Assembly: GCA_961205875.1 (NCBI GenBank)
Contig: OY540819.1
Span: 1,614,501-1,678,500 of the forward strand
DNA: 64,000 nt
DNA from: Sialis fuliginosa
Taxonomy: Eukaryota; Arthropoda; Insecta; Megaloptera; Sialidae
Direction: 5' to 3'
Part shown: in pieces, positions 24,775 to 38,042 of the stretch
Layout: each line of letters begins with the position of its first letter
Numbering within the stretch: position 1 is the first letter of the stretch
Notes under the pieces: model-generated
Told to the model about the DNA's origin: nothing
Databases searched by the model: none
The model's input: the letters and a program-made list of their open reading frames with translations, nothing else
Translations under genes and position numbers: made by a program

Positions 24775-26148
24775 CATGGGCGTAGCTTGGGTGGGGCAGG
24801 GGGGGGGGGGCGCTTGCCCCCCCCCCCCCTAGCTTGTCGACAAAAAGTAATAAGTAAATCAGTATTATTGTCCAAACAGGGTATTTCTAGACTTCTATGA
24901 TGTCCATTGGAACGTAAATTTATATTTTGGATCCAGAAAATCAAATATCAAAGTTTTTTTTAATCACAATCTTTTATTTTTAAATGTAAACTAAAGTATC
25001 AGGCAAAATTAAAAATAAAATAAAAACACCTAAAGGCAAAGGTCGCAGTGTTGGCAACAGTGAAAACTGTGTTTTGTGTTAAAATAACTACCCACAAAAG
25101 CATGGGCAAGGGGGGACGCTTGCCCCTCCCCCTAGCTCGTGAACTAAGAGTAACAAATGAATCAGTTCATTGGCTAAATATTGACATTTTTAGATTCGAA
25201 AATTTAAATATCATTGTTTTTTTATTGCAATCTCTTGTTATAGCGGGTAAACTATTCATGTCATTGCCTTTTTATCCTTTTTATACATAAAAATAAGTTT
25301 TTTTTGATATTTCAACTATACATGTACACTCACGGAAAAAATTAAAGGACCACTTTTATTTTTCGAAAAAATTGCTCATTTTCAAAGTAATGCCGATAGG
25401 TCAAATATGATCCGTTTTTTATTTATAGGATATGAAAATTGAAGGAAATTTTATCATCTTTTCGAATTTAGGGGTTATTTTGTGTTATTAAACTTATTTT
25501 TGTGACCAAATCGCGGTTTAATAAAAAATAAAAAAATTGATTTTTTTACAATTTTGAAAGGTGCCCACGGGGATGTTAATTTTTTTTTCTAAAATTTCAA
25601 GATAACCGTTTTGTAGGAAATTTTTTCAGCTTTTTTGGTGTCGCGATATTCGATTTTGAATGAAAAAAGTACCAAAAAGTTTTAAACGACCATAAAAAAC
25701 CTAATGTTGGTCGCACAGAAAATAAAAAAAAAAGAATATTAAAGCTTAAATAATCGCCTATTGTCTAGTAGTATTTAAAAAATGTTAGACCTTTTATGGT
25801 CGTTTAAAACTTTTTGGTACTATTTTCATTCAAACTCGAATATCGCGACACCAAAAAATTATAAAACAAAATTGAAAAGTTAATGAAAATCACGGATTTT
25901 CACGAGCCAAAGTTCCAAGTTTCACATTTCGAGGTCCCAGACGCCAAAAATTTGAGGCCCATTGAAAATATTTTTATTAAACAAATTTTTTATAAAACTT
26001 TTTAGGTAAGGTTACCATAATAATGTGAGAGCTTTTTTTGCTCACACCTTTCTCATTACCTCGGGGTCCTAGGAAAAACACGCCGACCAATCGGTTTCAA
26101 AAAAAATTTTTTTGCCCCCCCCTGAACAAAAACCTGGCTACGCCCATG
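24775..26148. mobile_element. hAT-like element with CATGGGCGTAGC ends
   Basis: CATGGGCGTAGC at the left and GCTACGCCCATG-type inverse at the right are flanked by a perfect 8-bp duplication, CATACATA (24767-24774 and 26149-26156). That length fits hAT elements. A G12-C14 tract near 24800-24830 can fold back on itself. There is no transposase frame. A related copy sits at 54843-55946. Confidence 0.75.
25323..25868. mobile_element. Partial copy of the CACTCACGG palindromic element
   Basis: CACTCACGGAAAAAATTAAAG and the following 400 bp match the left arm of the 26214-28066 element. A shortened inverse arm follows, and then hAT-like sequence resumes at about 25870. It is a deleted relic nested in the hAT-like element. 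Confidence 0.65.
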
Positions 26149-26213
26149 CATACATACCATTAGATACCTTTCGACTGGATACCGTTATCATCATGAAAAT
26201 TACAGGAAATATA

Positions 26214-28066
26214 CACTCACGGAAAAAATTAAAGGACCACTTTTATTTTTCGAAAAAATTGCTCATTTTCGAAGTAATGCCGATAGGTCAAATATGATCC
26301 TTTTTTTACTTATAGGATATGAAAATTGAAGGAAATTTTATCGTCTTTTCGAATTTAGAGGTATTTTTCTGTTATTAAACTTATTTTTGTGACCAAATCG
26401 CGATTTAATAAAAAAAAAAAGTTGATTTTTTTTTGCAATTTTGAAAGATGCCCATGGGGATGTTAAATTTTTTTTCTAAAATTTCAAAATAACTATCTTG
26501 TAGGAAATTTTTTCAGCTTTAAAACACTTTTTCAAATTTGTTTTATAATTTTTTGGTGTCGCGATATTCGAGTTTGAATGAAAAAAGTACCAAAAAGTTT
26601 TAAACGATCATAAAGGGCCTAATGTTGGTCGCACAGAAAATAAAAAAAGGTAATATTAAAGCTTAAATAATCACCAAACTTGAATATCTCGGCATCAAAA
26701 AATGTGACAATCGTTTTTTAAAAAGCATTTTGAAGCTGAGAAAATTTACTAAATGATGAATATCATGGAATTTTGAAAAAAAAATCATACATCCCCATGT
26801 GAAGTTTCTATAACTGCAAATAAATAATTAATTCTTTTTTTAGTCAACTACGTGCGGACAAAAAAAAATTCAGTTACTTTGAACGAATAAGCGGTGAAAA
26901 TTCAATGAAAATTAATTTAACTGTCGAAATCAAGAGTCTTTCATATGTTGTTGAACGTTTTTTCACGACCACACGCAGTTGACCTAAAATTGAAAAATTG
27001 AAATTTTTTGCAATTATGGAAGATTCACACGGGGATGTATGATTTTTTTTTCCAAACTCCATGATATTCATCATTTAGTAAATTTTCTCAGTTTCAAAAT
27101 GCTTTTTAAAAAATGATTGTCACATTTTTTGATGCCGAGGTATTCAAGTTTGAATGAAAAAGTACCCTATTAAAAATAAACTTGATCCCACAATATTGAT
27201 ATTAAACATCTGAAAAAAATTATGAATATTCTTTAACAAGAAAGAAAAACTTTTTCCCTCTTACAATTTTTCTCAAAAATCGATTGTTTTTCGAAAAAAA
27301 AATCCCAAAGAAAAACTTGTTATAAAAAGTACGGTCAAGTCCTAAACGTATACAAAAAATTAAAAATGCAATTTCTCAGCCAAATTAAAAGATTTTTTCT
27401 GGAACCTTTGTTCACATAAAAGGTAATAAGTTTAATTTTCATATTCTATGGTAGAACTTAATTTCTGGATACATTTTAAACATTAGATCTATGATTAAAA
27501 AAAGGTAATTTTTACAGGATTATTTCAATTCGAACACTGTTTTGTTTTTCGTATTTGAAGGGTTAAGTTAAAATTAAACATTTTTTAAATACTACTAGAC
27601 AATAGGTGATTATTTAAGCTTTAATATTATCTTTTTTTATTTTATGTGCGACCAACATTAGGCCCTTTATGATCGTTTAAAACTTTTTGGTACTTTTTTC
27701 ATTCAAACTCGAATATCGCGACACCAAAAAATTATAAAACAAATTTGAAAAAGTGTTTTAAAGCTAAAAAATTTCCTACAAAATGGTTATTTTGAAATTT
27801 AAAAAAAAAATTTAACATCCCCATGGGCATCTTTCAAAATTGCAAAAAAAAATCAACTTTTTTATTTTTTATTAAATCGCGATTTGGTCACAAAAATAAG
27901 TTTAATAACAGAAAAATATCTCTAAATTCGAAAAGACGATAAAATTTCCTTCAATTTTCATATCCTATAAGTAAAAAAAGGATCATATTTGACCTATCGG
28001 CATTACTTCGAAAATGAGCAATTTTTTCGAAAAATAAAAGTGGTCCTTTAATTTTTTCCGTAAGTG
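26214..28066. mobile_element. 1.85-kb palindromic TA-flanked element (CACTCACGG ends)
   Basis: CACTCACGGAAAAAATTAAAG is mirrored at the right end by CTTTAATTTTTTCCGTAAGTG, with TA on both sides. Comparison with the undisturbed FB2 subrepeat near 30008 shows a clean insertion at TA. Inside, a second palindrome (about 26670-27165) is nested. No transposase is visible. The TA duplication suggests mobilisation by Tc1-mariner-type enzymes. Confidence 0.8.
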
Positions 28067-28535
28067 TAGTTAATTATATGCAGCATCTTTTGTACATCTC
28101 ACATTTAAGGGATGACCCACTCATTTTTTTTTATTATCAAAAAACCGAAAAAATGTAAACAAATAATTTCATTTAAATGTGCATTACTCTTGTAAAATAG
28201 GCGTGATTTTTGTGAAATTCAAGTTAAATACGTAAAAATACACGATTTACAAGAAGGCACTATCAGATTTTTAATTACAATTCAAGTATTTTTAAAAACG
28301 ACGTCAAAGTGGTACATCATATTTGAACACTGCATAAAAAACCCAGCGACGATCGATTTCACGGTCCCGCAAATTATGTTACAAAATTAAAAATTACGAA
28401 TATATGTACGTAGAGAAACTAATGCCGATCAATTATTTTTTTGGGTTTTTTCGATACCGCCTTTGGATTTTTCACAATTCGCAAAATTCTGAAAAACGGG
28501 AGGAGAAATACTCGATTTACAAATATGTTAATATA

Positions 28536-29334
28536 CAGTGCGTTCACGATGAAAGGAACAAATTCGTTTAAAATTCAGGTAATTATTTTGTGGAAAAACG
28601 CTCGGACCCGTCGATTAGTATTTTTAGTTGCGGATTTTTTGACATAAAAAAATTGTATACAGGGTGTCTCAAGAAAAACATATGCAGTCATCATTGATTT
28701 TTTTAAATGGAACACCGTATATATTATACCATTTTTGAATTGTGCAGTGGTTTTCGGAATAATGACGTTTGAAAATTGACATTTTGAAATACACACAAGT
28801 CAAATAAAATGTTTAAATTGAAAAAATACACCTTGAACATTTTTTTAAAAGCCAACAAAAACATCCTGGTATTGCAAAAAAAAGAAAAAAAGAAGAAAAA
28901 AAAGAAAAAAAAGGAAAAAAAAAGTTCAATGTCTTTTCTTTTTGCCATTGGTACTAGGATGTTTTTGTTAGCTTTTAAAAAAATGTTCAAGGTGTATTTT
29001 TTCAATTTAAACATTTTATTTGACTTGTGTGTATTTCAAAATGTCAATTTTCAAACGTCATTATTCCGAAAACCACTGATTTTAGAGATATGGTATGCTA
29101 TACAAAAAGTGTTCAGAATTTATTGCACAATTTAAAAATGTTATAATATATAGGGTGTTCCATTTAAAAAAATCAATGATGACTGCATATGTTTTTCTTG
29201 AGACACCCTATATACAATTTTTTTATGTCAAAAAATCCGCAACTAAAAATACTAATCGACGGGTCCGAGCGTTTTTCCACAAAATAATTACCTGAATTTT
29301 AAACGAATTTGTTCCTTTCATCGTGAACGCACTG
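28536..29334. mobile_element. Nested palindromic MITE with CAGTGCGTTCACG ends
   Basis: CAGTGCGTTCACGATGAAAG is mirrored by CTTTCATCGTGAACGCACTG, flanked by TATA on both sides. The uninterrupted FB2 unit near 29905 gives the empty site. A CAGGGTGTCTC palindrome is nested inside, and at the centre lies a purine-rich A/G tract (about 28876-28924). The lysine-rich open frames here are translations of that tract and its mirror arms. Confidence 0.8.
28660..29210. mobile_element. Inner CAGGGTGTCTC palindrome
   Basis: CAGGGTGTCTCAAGAAAAAC is mirrored near 29191-29210. It carries the shared motif AAATGGAACACC close to its inner side. It is nested within the CAGTGCG palindrome. Confidence 0.65.
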
Positions 29335-30960
29335 TATATCTATTGTCTATGGACAAATTTAAATCAACAATGATTTTTACGATCATTTGAATCGCGATAT
29401 ATCGCGACTGGATTGCGTTATCATCATGAAAATTACAGGAAAGATAGTAAATTATATGCAGCATCTTTTGTACGTCTCACATTTAAGGGATGACCCCCTC
29501 ATTTTTTTTATTATCAAAAAACCGAAAAAATGTAATAAAATAATTTCATTTAAATGTGCATAACTCCTGTAAAAGATGCGTGATTTTTGTTAAATTCAAG
29601 TTAAATACGTAAAAATACACGTTTCACAAGAAGGCACCATCAGATTTATAATTACAATTCAAGTATTTTTAAAAACGACGTCAAAGTGGTACAACATATT
29701 TGAACACTGCATAAAAAACCCAGCGACGATCGATTTCACGATCCCGCAAATTATGTTACAAAATTAAAAATTACGAATATACGTAGAGAAACTAATGCCG
29801 ATCAATTATTTTTAGGGTTTTTTCGATACCGCCTTTGGATTTTTCACAATTCGCAAAATTCTGAAAAACGGGAAGAGAAATACTCAATTTACAAATATGT
29901 TAATATATATCTATTGTCTATGGACAAATTTAAATCACAATGATTTTTACGTTCATTTGAATCGCGATATATCGCGACTGGATGGCGTTATCATCATGAA
30001 AATTACAGGAAACATAGTAAATTATATGCAGCATTTTTTGTACATCTCACATTTGAGGGATGACCCCCTCATTTTTTTTTTATTATCAAAAAACCGAAAA
30101 AATGTAAAAAAATAATTTCATTTAAATGTGCATAACTCCTGTAAAAGATGCGTGATTTTTGTTAAATTCAAGTTAAATACGTAAAAATACACGTTTCACA
30201 AGAAGGCACCATCAGATTTATAATTACAATTCAAGTATTTTTAAAAACGACGTCAAAGTGGTACAACATATTTGAACACTGCATAAAAAACCCAGCGACG
30301 ATCGATTTCACGGTCCCGCAAATTATGTTACAAAATTAAAAATTACGAATATACGTAGAGAAACTAATGCCGATCAATTATTTTTTTGGGTTTTTTCGAT
30401 ACCGCCTTTGGATTTTTCACAATTCGCAAAATACTGAAAAACGGGAAGAAAATTAAAAAAAATTATTTATTATTTCGTTAATTAATAATATCATAAATGT
30501 CGTACAAATCACAGAAATTGTACAGATGTGATTATTAGTTTGTTTTTTTTTTGACAAAAATTTAAGATTATAATAATGTACAAACACAATATCTCTGTAC
30601 ATAATATAAGTATTGTTTGTGTAACCTTTAAGCAAAAACGATTAAACTCTATCAGAATGTATAAAAGCAAAATGTCGATAATGTTTAACACCTATATTTT
30701 CAATACAAACCTCAAGTTTTTAAAAAATCAGGAAAGACTAAAAACAAATTTGAATTTCCCGCCATTTAGAAATTATAAGCAACTAGATCACTTGTAACAT
30801 GCGAAAATTTTCAAAATTGAAAAGATGTAAATCATCATCTGATTTGTTAGTTTAAAAATATCATTGTTTAAAAATTTTCTAAATGTATATATTATGTGAT
30901 TTTTTGTTCATTACTTTTAGTTCATTACTTTTAATGTTAATTCAATTTAATAATTAGCCC

Positions 30961-33000
30961 AGTCAAGGAAGCAGTGAAAAGTGAGAAAAAGGGAAATTTA
31001 GAGGGCAAGCAATTTTATGATTGATTCTTATAGATTTTGAACCGGAGAATTCGAAAAAAATAACCCGGACAAGCGAAAAGTGGTGCAACACCCTTAAAAA
31101 TGGGGTTTAAGGGTGAAAACCCCATTTCCAACCGTTTTTTCAATTTATCACAAAATCTAAAGCGACGATGGTATATTTTTATCGTTGATATATGTTCAGG
31201 ACACTCAGACGAATCGATTGTGACCACATATACTAAATTTGACCAAAAATTATTTCTTTCAGAGGGCTTAAAAGACAGAAAAATGCATCTTTTCGGGAAA
31301 ATAGTTTAAAAATTAATAACTTTTGTTAAAATCATCCAAATGACTCGTAACTAGGCTCAAATTGTTCCTGAAGGTCCAAAGAATAATGACCAACCATAAT
31401 TTAAAAGTCTATATTAATCGTTTAACCAATAAAAATTGCCAATGTTTAAGGATAAGTAACGTAATTTTTTGAAAAACTACTTTTTTACTAAAATTTAAAT
31501 AAAAACACCAGGGTTAAATATTTTTTAGTGAAACGAATTGATTCTTATAGATTTTGAACCGAAGAATTCGAAAAAAATAACTCAGACTAGCGGAAAGTGG
31601 TGCAACACCCTTAAAATGGGGTTTAAAGGTAAAGAGCCCATTTCCAACCTATTTTACAAATTATCACAAAATCTAAAGCAACGATGGTATATTTTTATGA
31701 TATATGTATGTTCAGGACACTTAGACGAATCGATTGTGACCACATATACTAAATTTGGCCAAACATTACGTCTTTCAAAGGGCATAAAAGACGTAAAAAT
31801 GCATCTTTTCGGGAAAAATAGTTTAAAAATTAATAACTTTTGTTAAAATCATCCAAATAACTCGTAACTAGGCTCAAATTATTCCTGAAATTCTAAAGAA
31901 TAATGGCCAATCATAATTTAAAAAAATATTAGTAGTTTAACCAATGAAAATTGCTAATGTTTAAGGGTAAGTGCATTTTTACGTCATTAAAGCCCTTTGG
32001 AAGAGGTAATTTTTGGCCAAATTTAGTATATGTGGTCACAATCGATTCGTCTAAGTGTCCTAAATATATATCAATGATAAAAATATACCATCGTCGCTTC
32101 AGATTTTGTGATAAATTGAAAAAAAACGGTTGGAAATGGGGTTTTCACCCTTAAACCCCATTTTTAAGGGTAATGCACCACTTTTCGCTAGACCGAATGA
32201 ATTTCGCTAGTAAGAATCAATCATAAAATTGCTTGCCCTCTTAATTTCCTGCCAAAATGCTTCCTTTACTGGACTGAATATATTATTTTATTTGGAAAAA
32301 TGTAATTTTTTAAAATTATATACAACAAAAATTCAATGTATTTCTAAGCGCACTTACACCCGTTCTAATAATTGAATATTATTTTGGGGGGTCTCATTTT
32401 GTTTGTATGTACAAATAGAAGGTATCTACCTTGGTTTCACTAAAAAATATTCAACCCTGATGTTTTTATTTAAATTTTAGTAAAAAGATAGTTTTTCAAA
32501 AATTTACGTTACTTACCGTTAAACATTAGCAATTTTTATTGGTTAAACTATTAATATTTTTTTAAATTATGGTTCATTATTATTCTTTGGAACTTCAGGA
32601 ACAATTTGAGCCTAGTTACGAGTCATTTGGATGATTTTAGCAAAAGTTATTAATTTTTAAACTATTTTCCCCGAAAAGATGCATTTTTAAGTCTTTTAAG
32701 CCCTCTGGAAGAAATAATTTTTGGTCAAATTTAGTATATGTGGTCACAATCGATTCGTCTGAGTATCCTGAACATACATATATCAACCATAAAAATATAC
32801 CATCATCGCTTTAGATTTTGTGATAAATTGAAAAAACGGTTGGAAATAGGGTTTTCACCCTTAAAGCCCATTTTTAAGGGTGTTGCACCACTTTTCGCTT
32901 GTCCGGGTTATTTTTTTCGAATTCTCCGGTTCAAAATCTATAAGAATCAATCATAAAATTGCTTGCCCTCTTAATTTCCTGTCAAAATGCTTCCTTTACT
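30961..33000. mobile_element. Foldback element with about 517-bp subrepeats
   Basis: AGTCAAGGAAGCA at the left and TGCTTCCTTTACT at the right are near-perfect inverse ends. The left arm holds two tandem copies of a segment containing TTATAGATTTTGAACCG (about 31025 and 31542). The outer arm 30961-31535 pairs with about 32442-33000. Between them an inner hairpin (31536-32270) ends in a second copy of the right terminus at 32270. I see no clear target duplication and no transposase. It abuts FB2 on the left and the 305-bp foldback on the right. Confidence 0.7.
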
Positions 33001-33005
33001 ATATA

Positions 33006-36000
33006 CAGGGTTACACATTAAGAGTGGATATCGACTTTATTTTGAAAACTATAAGAATTAGAGCAATATGTCAAATTTTAACTACCATTCAATTTGCATT
33101 TGGAAGAATAATAAAATATCATGCAACCCCCACCCATACTCGCATCGCCCACACGCCTCTCAACTTTGAAATTTCAAATGGAACCCCCCATATTTTATTT
33201 CGTAATTTGAAAGCTAGATTTATTTAATGAATTTTTTACTTCAACAAAATTTTTCTATGGTGGACCGTTCAAGAAATATTGGGTAAAAAATATATTTTTT
33301 AGGGTATAGTATTTTTGTCACATTAAGAGTGGATATCGACTTTATTTTCGAAACTATAAGAATTAGAGCAATATGTCAAATTGTAACTACCCTTCAATTT
33401 GCATTTGGAAGAATAATAAAATATCATGCAACCCCCACCCATACTCGCATCGCCCACACGCCTCTCAACTTTGAAATTTCAAATGGAACCCCCCATATTT
33501 TATTTCAGAATATTAAAGCTACATTTATTTAATAAACTTTTTACTTCAACAAAATTTTTTTATGGTGGACCGTTAAAGAAATATTGGGCAAGTAGTGAAT
33601 TATTTTAGGGTATAGTATTTTTGCCACATTATCGAGGATATCGACTTTATTTCGGAAACTATAAGAATTAGAGCAATATTTCAAATTGTAACTACCCTTC
33701 AATTTGCATTTGGAAGAATAATAAAACATCATTTAACCCCCACCCATACTCGCATCGCCCACACGCCTCTCAACTTTGAAATTTCAAATGGAACCCCCCA
33801 TATTTTATTTCGTAATTTGAAAGCTAAATTTATTTAATGAACTTTTTACTTCAACAAAATTTTTCTATGGTGGACCGTTCAAGAAATATTGGGTAAAATG
33901 TATATTTTTTAGGGTATAGTATTTTTGTCACATTAAGAGTGGATATCGACTTTATTTTCGAAACTATAAGAATTAGAGCAATATTTCAAATTGTAACTAC
34001 CCTTCAATTTGCATTTGGAAAAATAATAAAACATCATTTAACCCCCACCCATACTCGCATCGCCCACACGCCTCTCAACTTTGAAATTTCAAATGGAACC
34101 CCCCATATTTTATTTCGTAATTTGAAAGCTAAATTTACTTAATTAACTTTTTACTTCAACAAAATTTTTCTATGATGGACCGTTTGAGAAATATTGGGCA
34201 AGGTGTGTATTTTTTAGGGTATAGTATTTTTGTCACATTTAGGGTGGATATCGACTAATTTTCGAATCTATGAGTTATAGCAACATTTTAAATTTTAACT
34301 GCCTTAGAATTTTTACATACGCTTATGCCCGTATTACTGTGATATGGATTCGTTTTGGAATTTAGAGCAGTGATTTTTCAAATTTTATAACATAAGCGGC
34401 TCTGACCGTACAAGATAATTTTCATAACATCATTACTATTTTAATACCGTTAAATTTTACTGACCGCGGGTGCGCGATACTTATCAATCACTTCATGAAA
34501 CTTCAAAAGAACTGTCATATAAATTGTATACCCCATTTTAAAGTGCTTGTAAGCTAGTAAAACTTGCTGGACTGTAATACCAGACATTACATAATTAAAA
34601 TAACAATACAAAATGATTTTTTTTGTATTTAAATATTGATTTGATAATAGTTTTGTTGAAGTAAAAAGTTTATTAAATAAATGTAGCTTTAATATTCTGA
34701 AATAAAAATGGAGGGTTATATTTGAATTTTCAAAGTTGAGAGGCGTATGGGCGATGCGAATATGGGTGGGGGTTACATGATATTTTATTATTCTTCCAAA
34801 TTAAAATTGAAGGGTAGTTACAATTTGAAATATTGTTCTATTTCTTATGGTTTCGAAAATAAAGTCGATATCCACTCTTAATGTGACATAAATACTACAC
34901 CCTAAAAAATACACACCTTGCCCAATATTTCTTGAACGGTCCACCATAGAAAAATTTTGTTGAAGTAAAAAGTTCATTAAATAAATTTAGCTTTCAAATT
35001 GCGAAATAAAATATGGGGGATTCTATTTGAAATTTTAAAGTTGAGAGGCGTGTGGGCGACGCAAGTATGGGTGGGGATTACATGATGTTTTATTGTTCTT
35101 CTAAATGCAAATTGAAGGGTAGTTACAATTTGAAATATTGCTCTAATTCTTATAGTTTCCGAAATAAAGTCGATATCCTTCTTAATGTGGCAAAAATACT
35201 ATACCCTAAAATAATTCACTACTTGCCCAATATTTCTTGAACGGTCCACCATAGAAAAATTTTGTTGAAGTAAAGAGTTTATTAAATAAATCTAGCTTTA
35301 ATATTCTGAAATAAAATATGGGGGGTTCCATTTGAAATTTCAAAGTTGAGAGGCGTGTGGGCGACGCGAGTATGGGTGGGGGTTAAATGATGTTTTATTA
35401 TTTTTCCAAATGCAAATTGAAGGGTAGTTACAATTTGAAATATTGCTCTAGTTCTTATAGTTTCGAAAATAAAGTCGATATCCACTCTTAATGTGACAAA
35501 AATACTATACCCTAAAAAATATATTTTTTACCCAATATTTCTTGAACGGTCCACCATAGAAAAATTTTGTTGAAGTAAAAAATTCATTAAATAAATCTAG
35601 CTTTCAAATTACGAAATAAAATATGGGGGGTTCCATTTGAAATTTCAAAGTTGAGAGGCGTGTGGGCGATGCGAGTATGGGTGGGGGTTGCATGATATTT
35701 TATTATTCTTCCAAATGCAAATTGAACGGTAGTTACAATTTGACATATTGCTCTAATTCTTATAGTTTTCAAAATAAAGTCGATATCCACTCTTAATGTG
35801 ACAAAAATACTATACCCTAAAAAATATATTTTTTACCCAATATTTCTTGAACGGTCCACCATAGAAAAATTTTATTGAAGTAAAAAATTCATTAAATAAA
35901 TCTAGCTTTCAAATTACGAAATAAAATATGGGAGGTTCCATTTGAAATTTCAAAGTTGAGAGGCGTGTGGGCGATGCGAGTATGGGTGGGGGTTGCATGA

Positions 36001-36418
36001 TATTTTATTATTCTTCCAAATGCAAATTGAACGGTAGTTACAATTTGACATATTGCTCTAATTCTTATAGTTTCGAAAATAAAGTCGATATCCACTCTTA
36101 ATGTGACAAAAATACTATACCCTAAAAAATATATTTTTTACCCAATATTTCTTGAACGGTCCACCATAGAAAAATTTTGTTGAAGTAAAAAATTCATTAA
36201 ATAAATCTAGCTTTCAAATTACGAAATAAAATATGGGGGGTTCCATTTGAAATTTCAAAGTTGAGAGGCGTGTGGGCGATGCGAGTATGGGTGGGGGTTG
36301 CATGATATTTTATTATTCTTCCAAATGCAAATTGAATGGTAGTTAAAATTTGACATATTGCTCTAATTCTTATAGTTTTCAAAATAAAGTCGATATCCAC
36401 TCTTAATGTGTAACCCTG
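33006..36418. mobile_element. Foldback element with 305-bp tandem units in both arms
   Basis: The ends CAGGGTTACACATTAAGAG and its inverse are flanked by TATA. The left arm carries tandem units starting near 33022, 33329, 33634, 33939 and 34244. The right arm carries mirrored units ending near 36400, 36095, 35790, 35485 and further in, all 305 bp apart. The spacer at about 34300-34630 is single-copy. A 67-codon frame (MDIDFI...) stays open in many units, but 305 is not a multiple of three and the frame has no recognisable domain. Confidence 0.85.
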
Positions 36419-36441
36419 TATATATATATATATATATATAT
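36419..36441. repeat. (TA)n microsatellite
   Basis: About 11 TA units lie between the 305-bp foldback and the start of a PLE fragment. It is one of five TA tracts that abut PLE termini in this window. Confidence 0.9.
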
Positions 36442-36491
36442 TTTTTGTTTAGATAAATGACCATTTTATATTATTTTGATGATTGTATATA

Positions 36492-37850
36492 CAGGGTGTT
36501 CCAAGACTGTGTCAAAGTTCAATATTTCATTTATTATAACAAATGGAAGAAAACTTTAAATACAAAAGTTGTTAGGCTAGACAAGCCGCATATTTTAAAA
36601 ATAGTTATATTTATATAGGGTGTCCCATAAGTGCGTTACAAATCAAAGTTATGTTTTTTTAAATACAATGCGTATATTTTTGATTGATAATCTAAAAGCA
36701 TTTATTTTTCTGGATATTTTGATATAAGCATATGTAAGTTTATACTGAGCGGTTTAGAAATTATGACCATTTTTGTAAGAAAATTGGGTTATTTTCAACA
36801 CCTTGTAATTTTCTAATTACAACAAAAAAACTTTTGTTTTCTGCTAAAAATAATTTTGGCATATGCTCTATTATTGCGATATTACATCAAACATTTACAA
36901 AATTGTATTCTTTGTACAGGGTGTATCAAAACTCTGAACTTAACTTTTTTCAAAATTTTCAAATGGAACACCCTATATATTTTCACATTTTCGAATTGCC
37001 TGTTTAATTCTAAATATATTTTATAAACTATGTTCTATACCTAAATCCAGCCGTTAAAAAGTTTATTTGAAGATTTTTTAAATCTTAACATGTTTTATAA
37101 ATACAATACAACTTTATTATTATCCGTAAAACAATTTGCTAGAACTTACAAACTTTAACAACATGAAAATCTAGAAATTAAATAAACAAAATGATACACA
37201 AAAGTTAATTTTTTTTGTTCAAAATGTCCACCAACGGCGTTAAGACCTATCATTCAAATTCAATTAAATCTTCAAATAACTTTATAACGGCTGGATTTAG
37301 GTATAGAACATAGTTTTTAAAATGTATTTAGAATTGAACAGGCAATTCGAAAATGTGAAAATATATAGGGTGTTCCATTTGAAAATTTTGAAAAAAGTTA
37401 AGTTTATAGTTTTGATACACCCTATACAAAGAATACAATTTTGTAAATGTTTGATGTAATATCGCAATAATAGAGCATATGCTAAAATTATTTTTAGCAG
37501 AAAACAAAAGTTTTTTTGTTGTAATTAGAAAATTACAAGGTGTTGAAAATAACCCAATTTTCTTACAAAAATGGTCATAATTTCTAAACCGCTCAGTATA
37601 AACCTACACATGCTTATATCAAAATATCCAGAAAAATAAATGCTTTTAGATTATCAATAAAAAATATACGCATTGTATTTAAAAAAACATAACTTTGATT
37701 TGTAACGCATTTATGGGACACCCTATATAAATATAACTATTTTTAAAATATGCGGCTTGTCTAAACCTAACAACTTTTGTATTTAAAGTTTTCTTCCATT
37801 TGTTATAATAAATGAAATATTGAACTTTGACACAGTCTTGGGACACCCTG
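36492..37850. mobile_element. 1.36-kb palindromic MITE (CAGGGTGTTCC ends)
   Basis: CAGGGTGTTCCAAGACTGTG is mirrored by CACAGTCTTGGGACACCCTG, with TATA on both sides. The arms are about 640 bp and contain internal CAGGGTGT/ACACCCTATATA boundaries, suggesting stacked modules. The spacer is near 37130-37250. The empty site is visible at 50655-50660 and 53545-53552. Confidence 0.85.
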
Positions 37851-37896
37851 TATATGGGATAAAGGTCAAAATAAATATATTTTATATTTGTAGTAG

Positions 37897-37973
37897 AAGC
37901 ATAAAAAATTAGCGCTTTATTGTTATTTTTTTTTTCGGAATATTTAAAATTTCATTCCTTCTTCAGTGCTTAC
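37897..37973 (-). ncRNA. Hammerhead ribozyme motif in the PLE family 1 fragment
   Basis: On the minus strand the core reads CTGAAGA, then a stem, GAAA, an A/T stem III and a cleavage site before TGCTT. It corresponds to the motif described at 53431-53506, with A instead of G at the free position of CTGANGA, which the core tolerates. Confidence 0.65.
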
Positions 37974-38042
37974 ATCATTAGTAATTAAACATTTGTATTT
38001 AAAGCTAAAAAATTAGAATTAACAATATAATTGAATGTTTAA

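Larger units (their letters stand above)
23824..30957 (+). mobile_element. FB2, an older one-armed Foldback relative of FB1
   Basis: It begins AGGTATGCAAAGTTAGCG and follows the FB1 left arm for about 950 bp. It then follows three interrupted 571-bp-type units (from about 26176, 29416 and 29986) and ends with an inner segment (30540-30957) homologous to both sides of the FB1 core. Substitutions against FB1 are frequent and several inserts break it (24775-26148, 26214-28066, 28536-29334), so it is clearly older. No right arm is present; it stops where the next foldback element begins. A small inverted duplication around CCTCCGTA lies at 24209-24256. Confidence 0.8.
36442..38042 (-). mobile_element. 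Terminal fragment of PLE family 1, split by a MITE
   Basis: 36442-36491 matches the start of the PLE frame and leader seen at 50606-50660 (the inverse of ATGGTCATTTATC at the start codon). 37851-38042 matches the pseudo-LTR at 47338-47528, including a hammerhead motif. The two parts are separated only by the palindromic MITE 36492-37850. Homology stops at about 38042. Confidence 0.85.

Noticed and set aside
28809-29135. Lysine-rich open frames at 28724-29014 (-) and 28809-29135 (+)
   Set aside because: They are mirror-arm translations of a palindromic MITE with an A/G-rich centre.
33329-36400. A 67-codon frame (MDIDFI...) repeated in most 305-bp units
   Set aside because: The unit length is not a multiple of three, the frame has no recognisable motif, and its conservation follows that of the whole unit.
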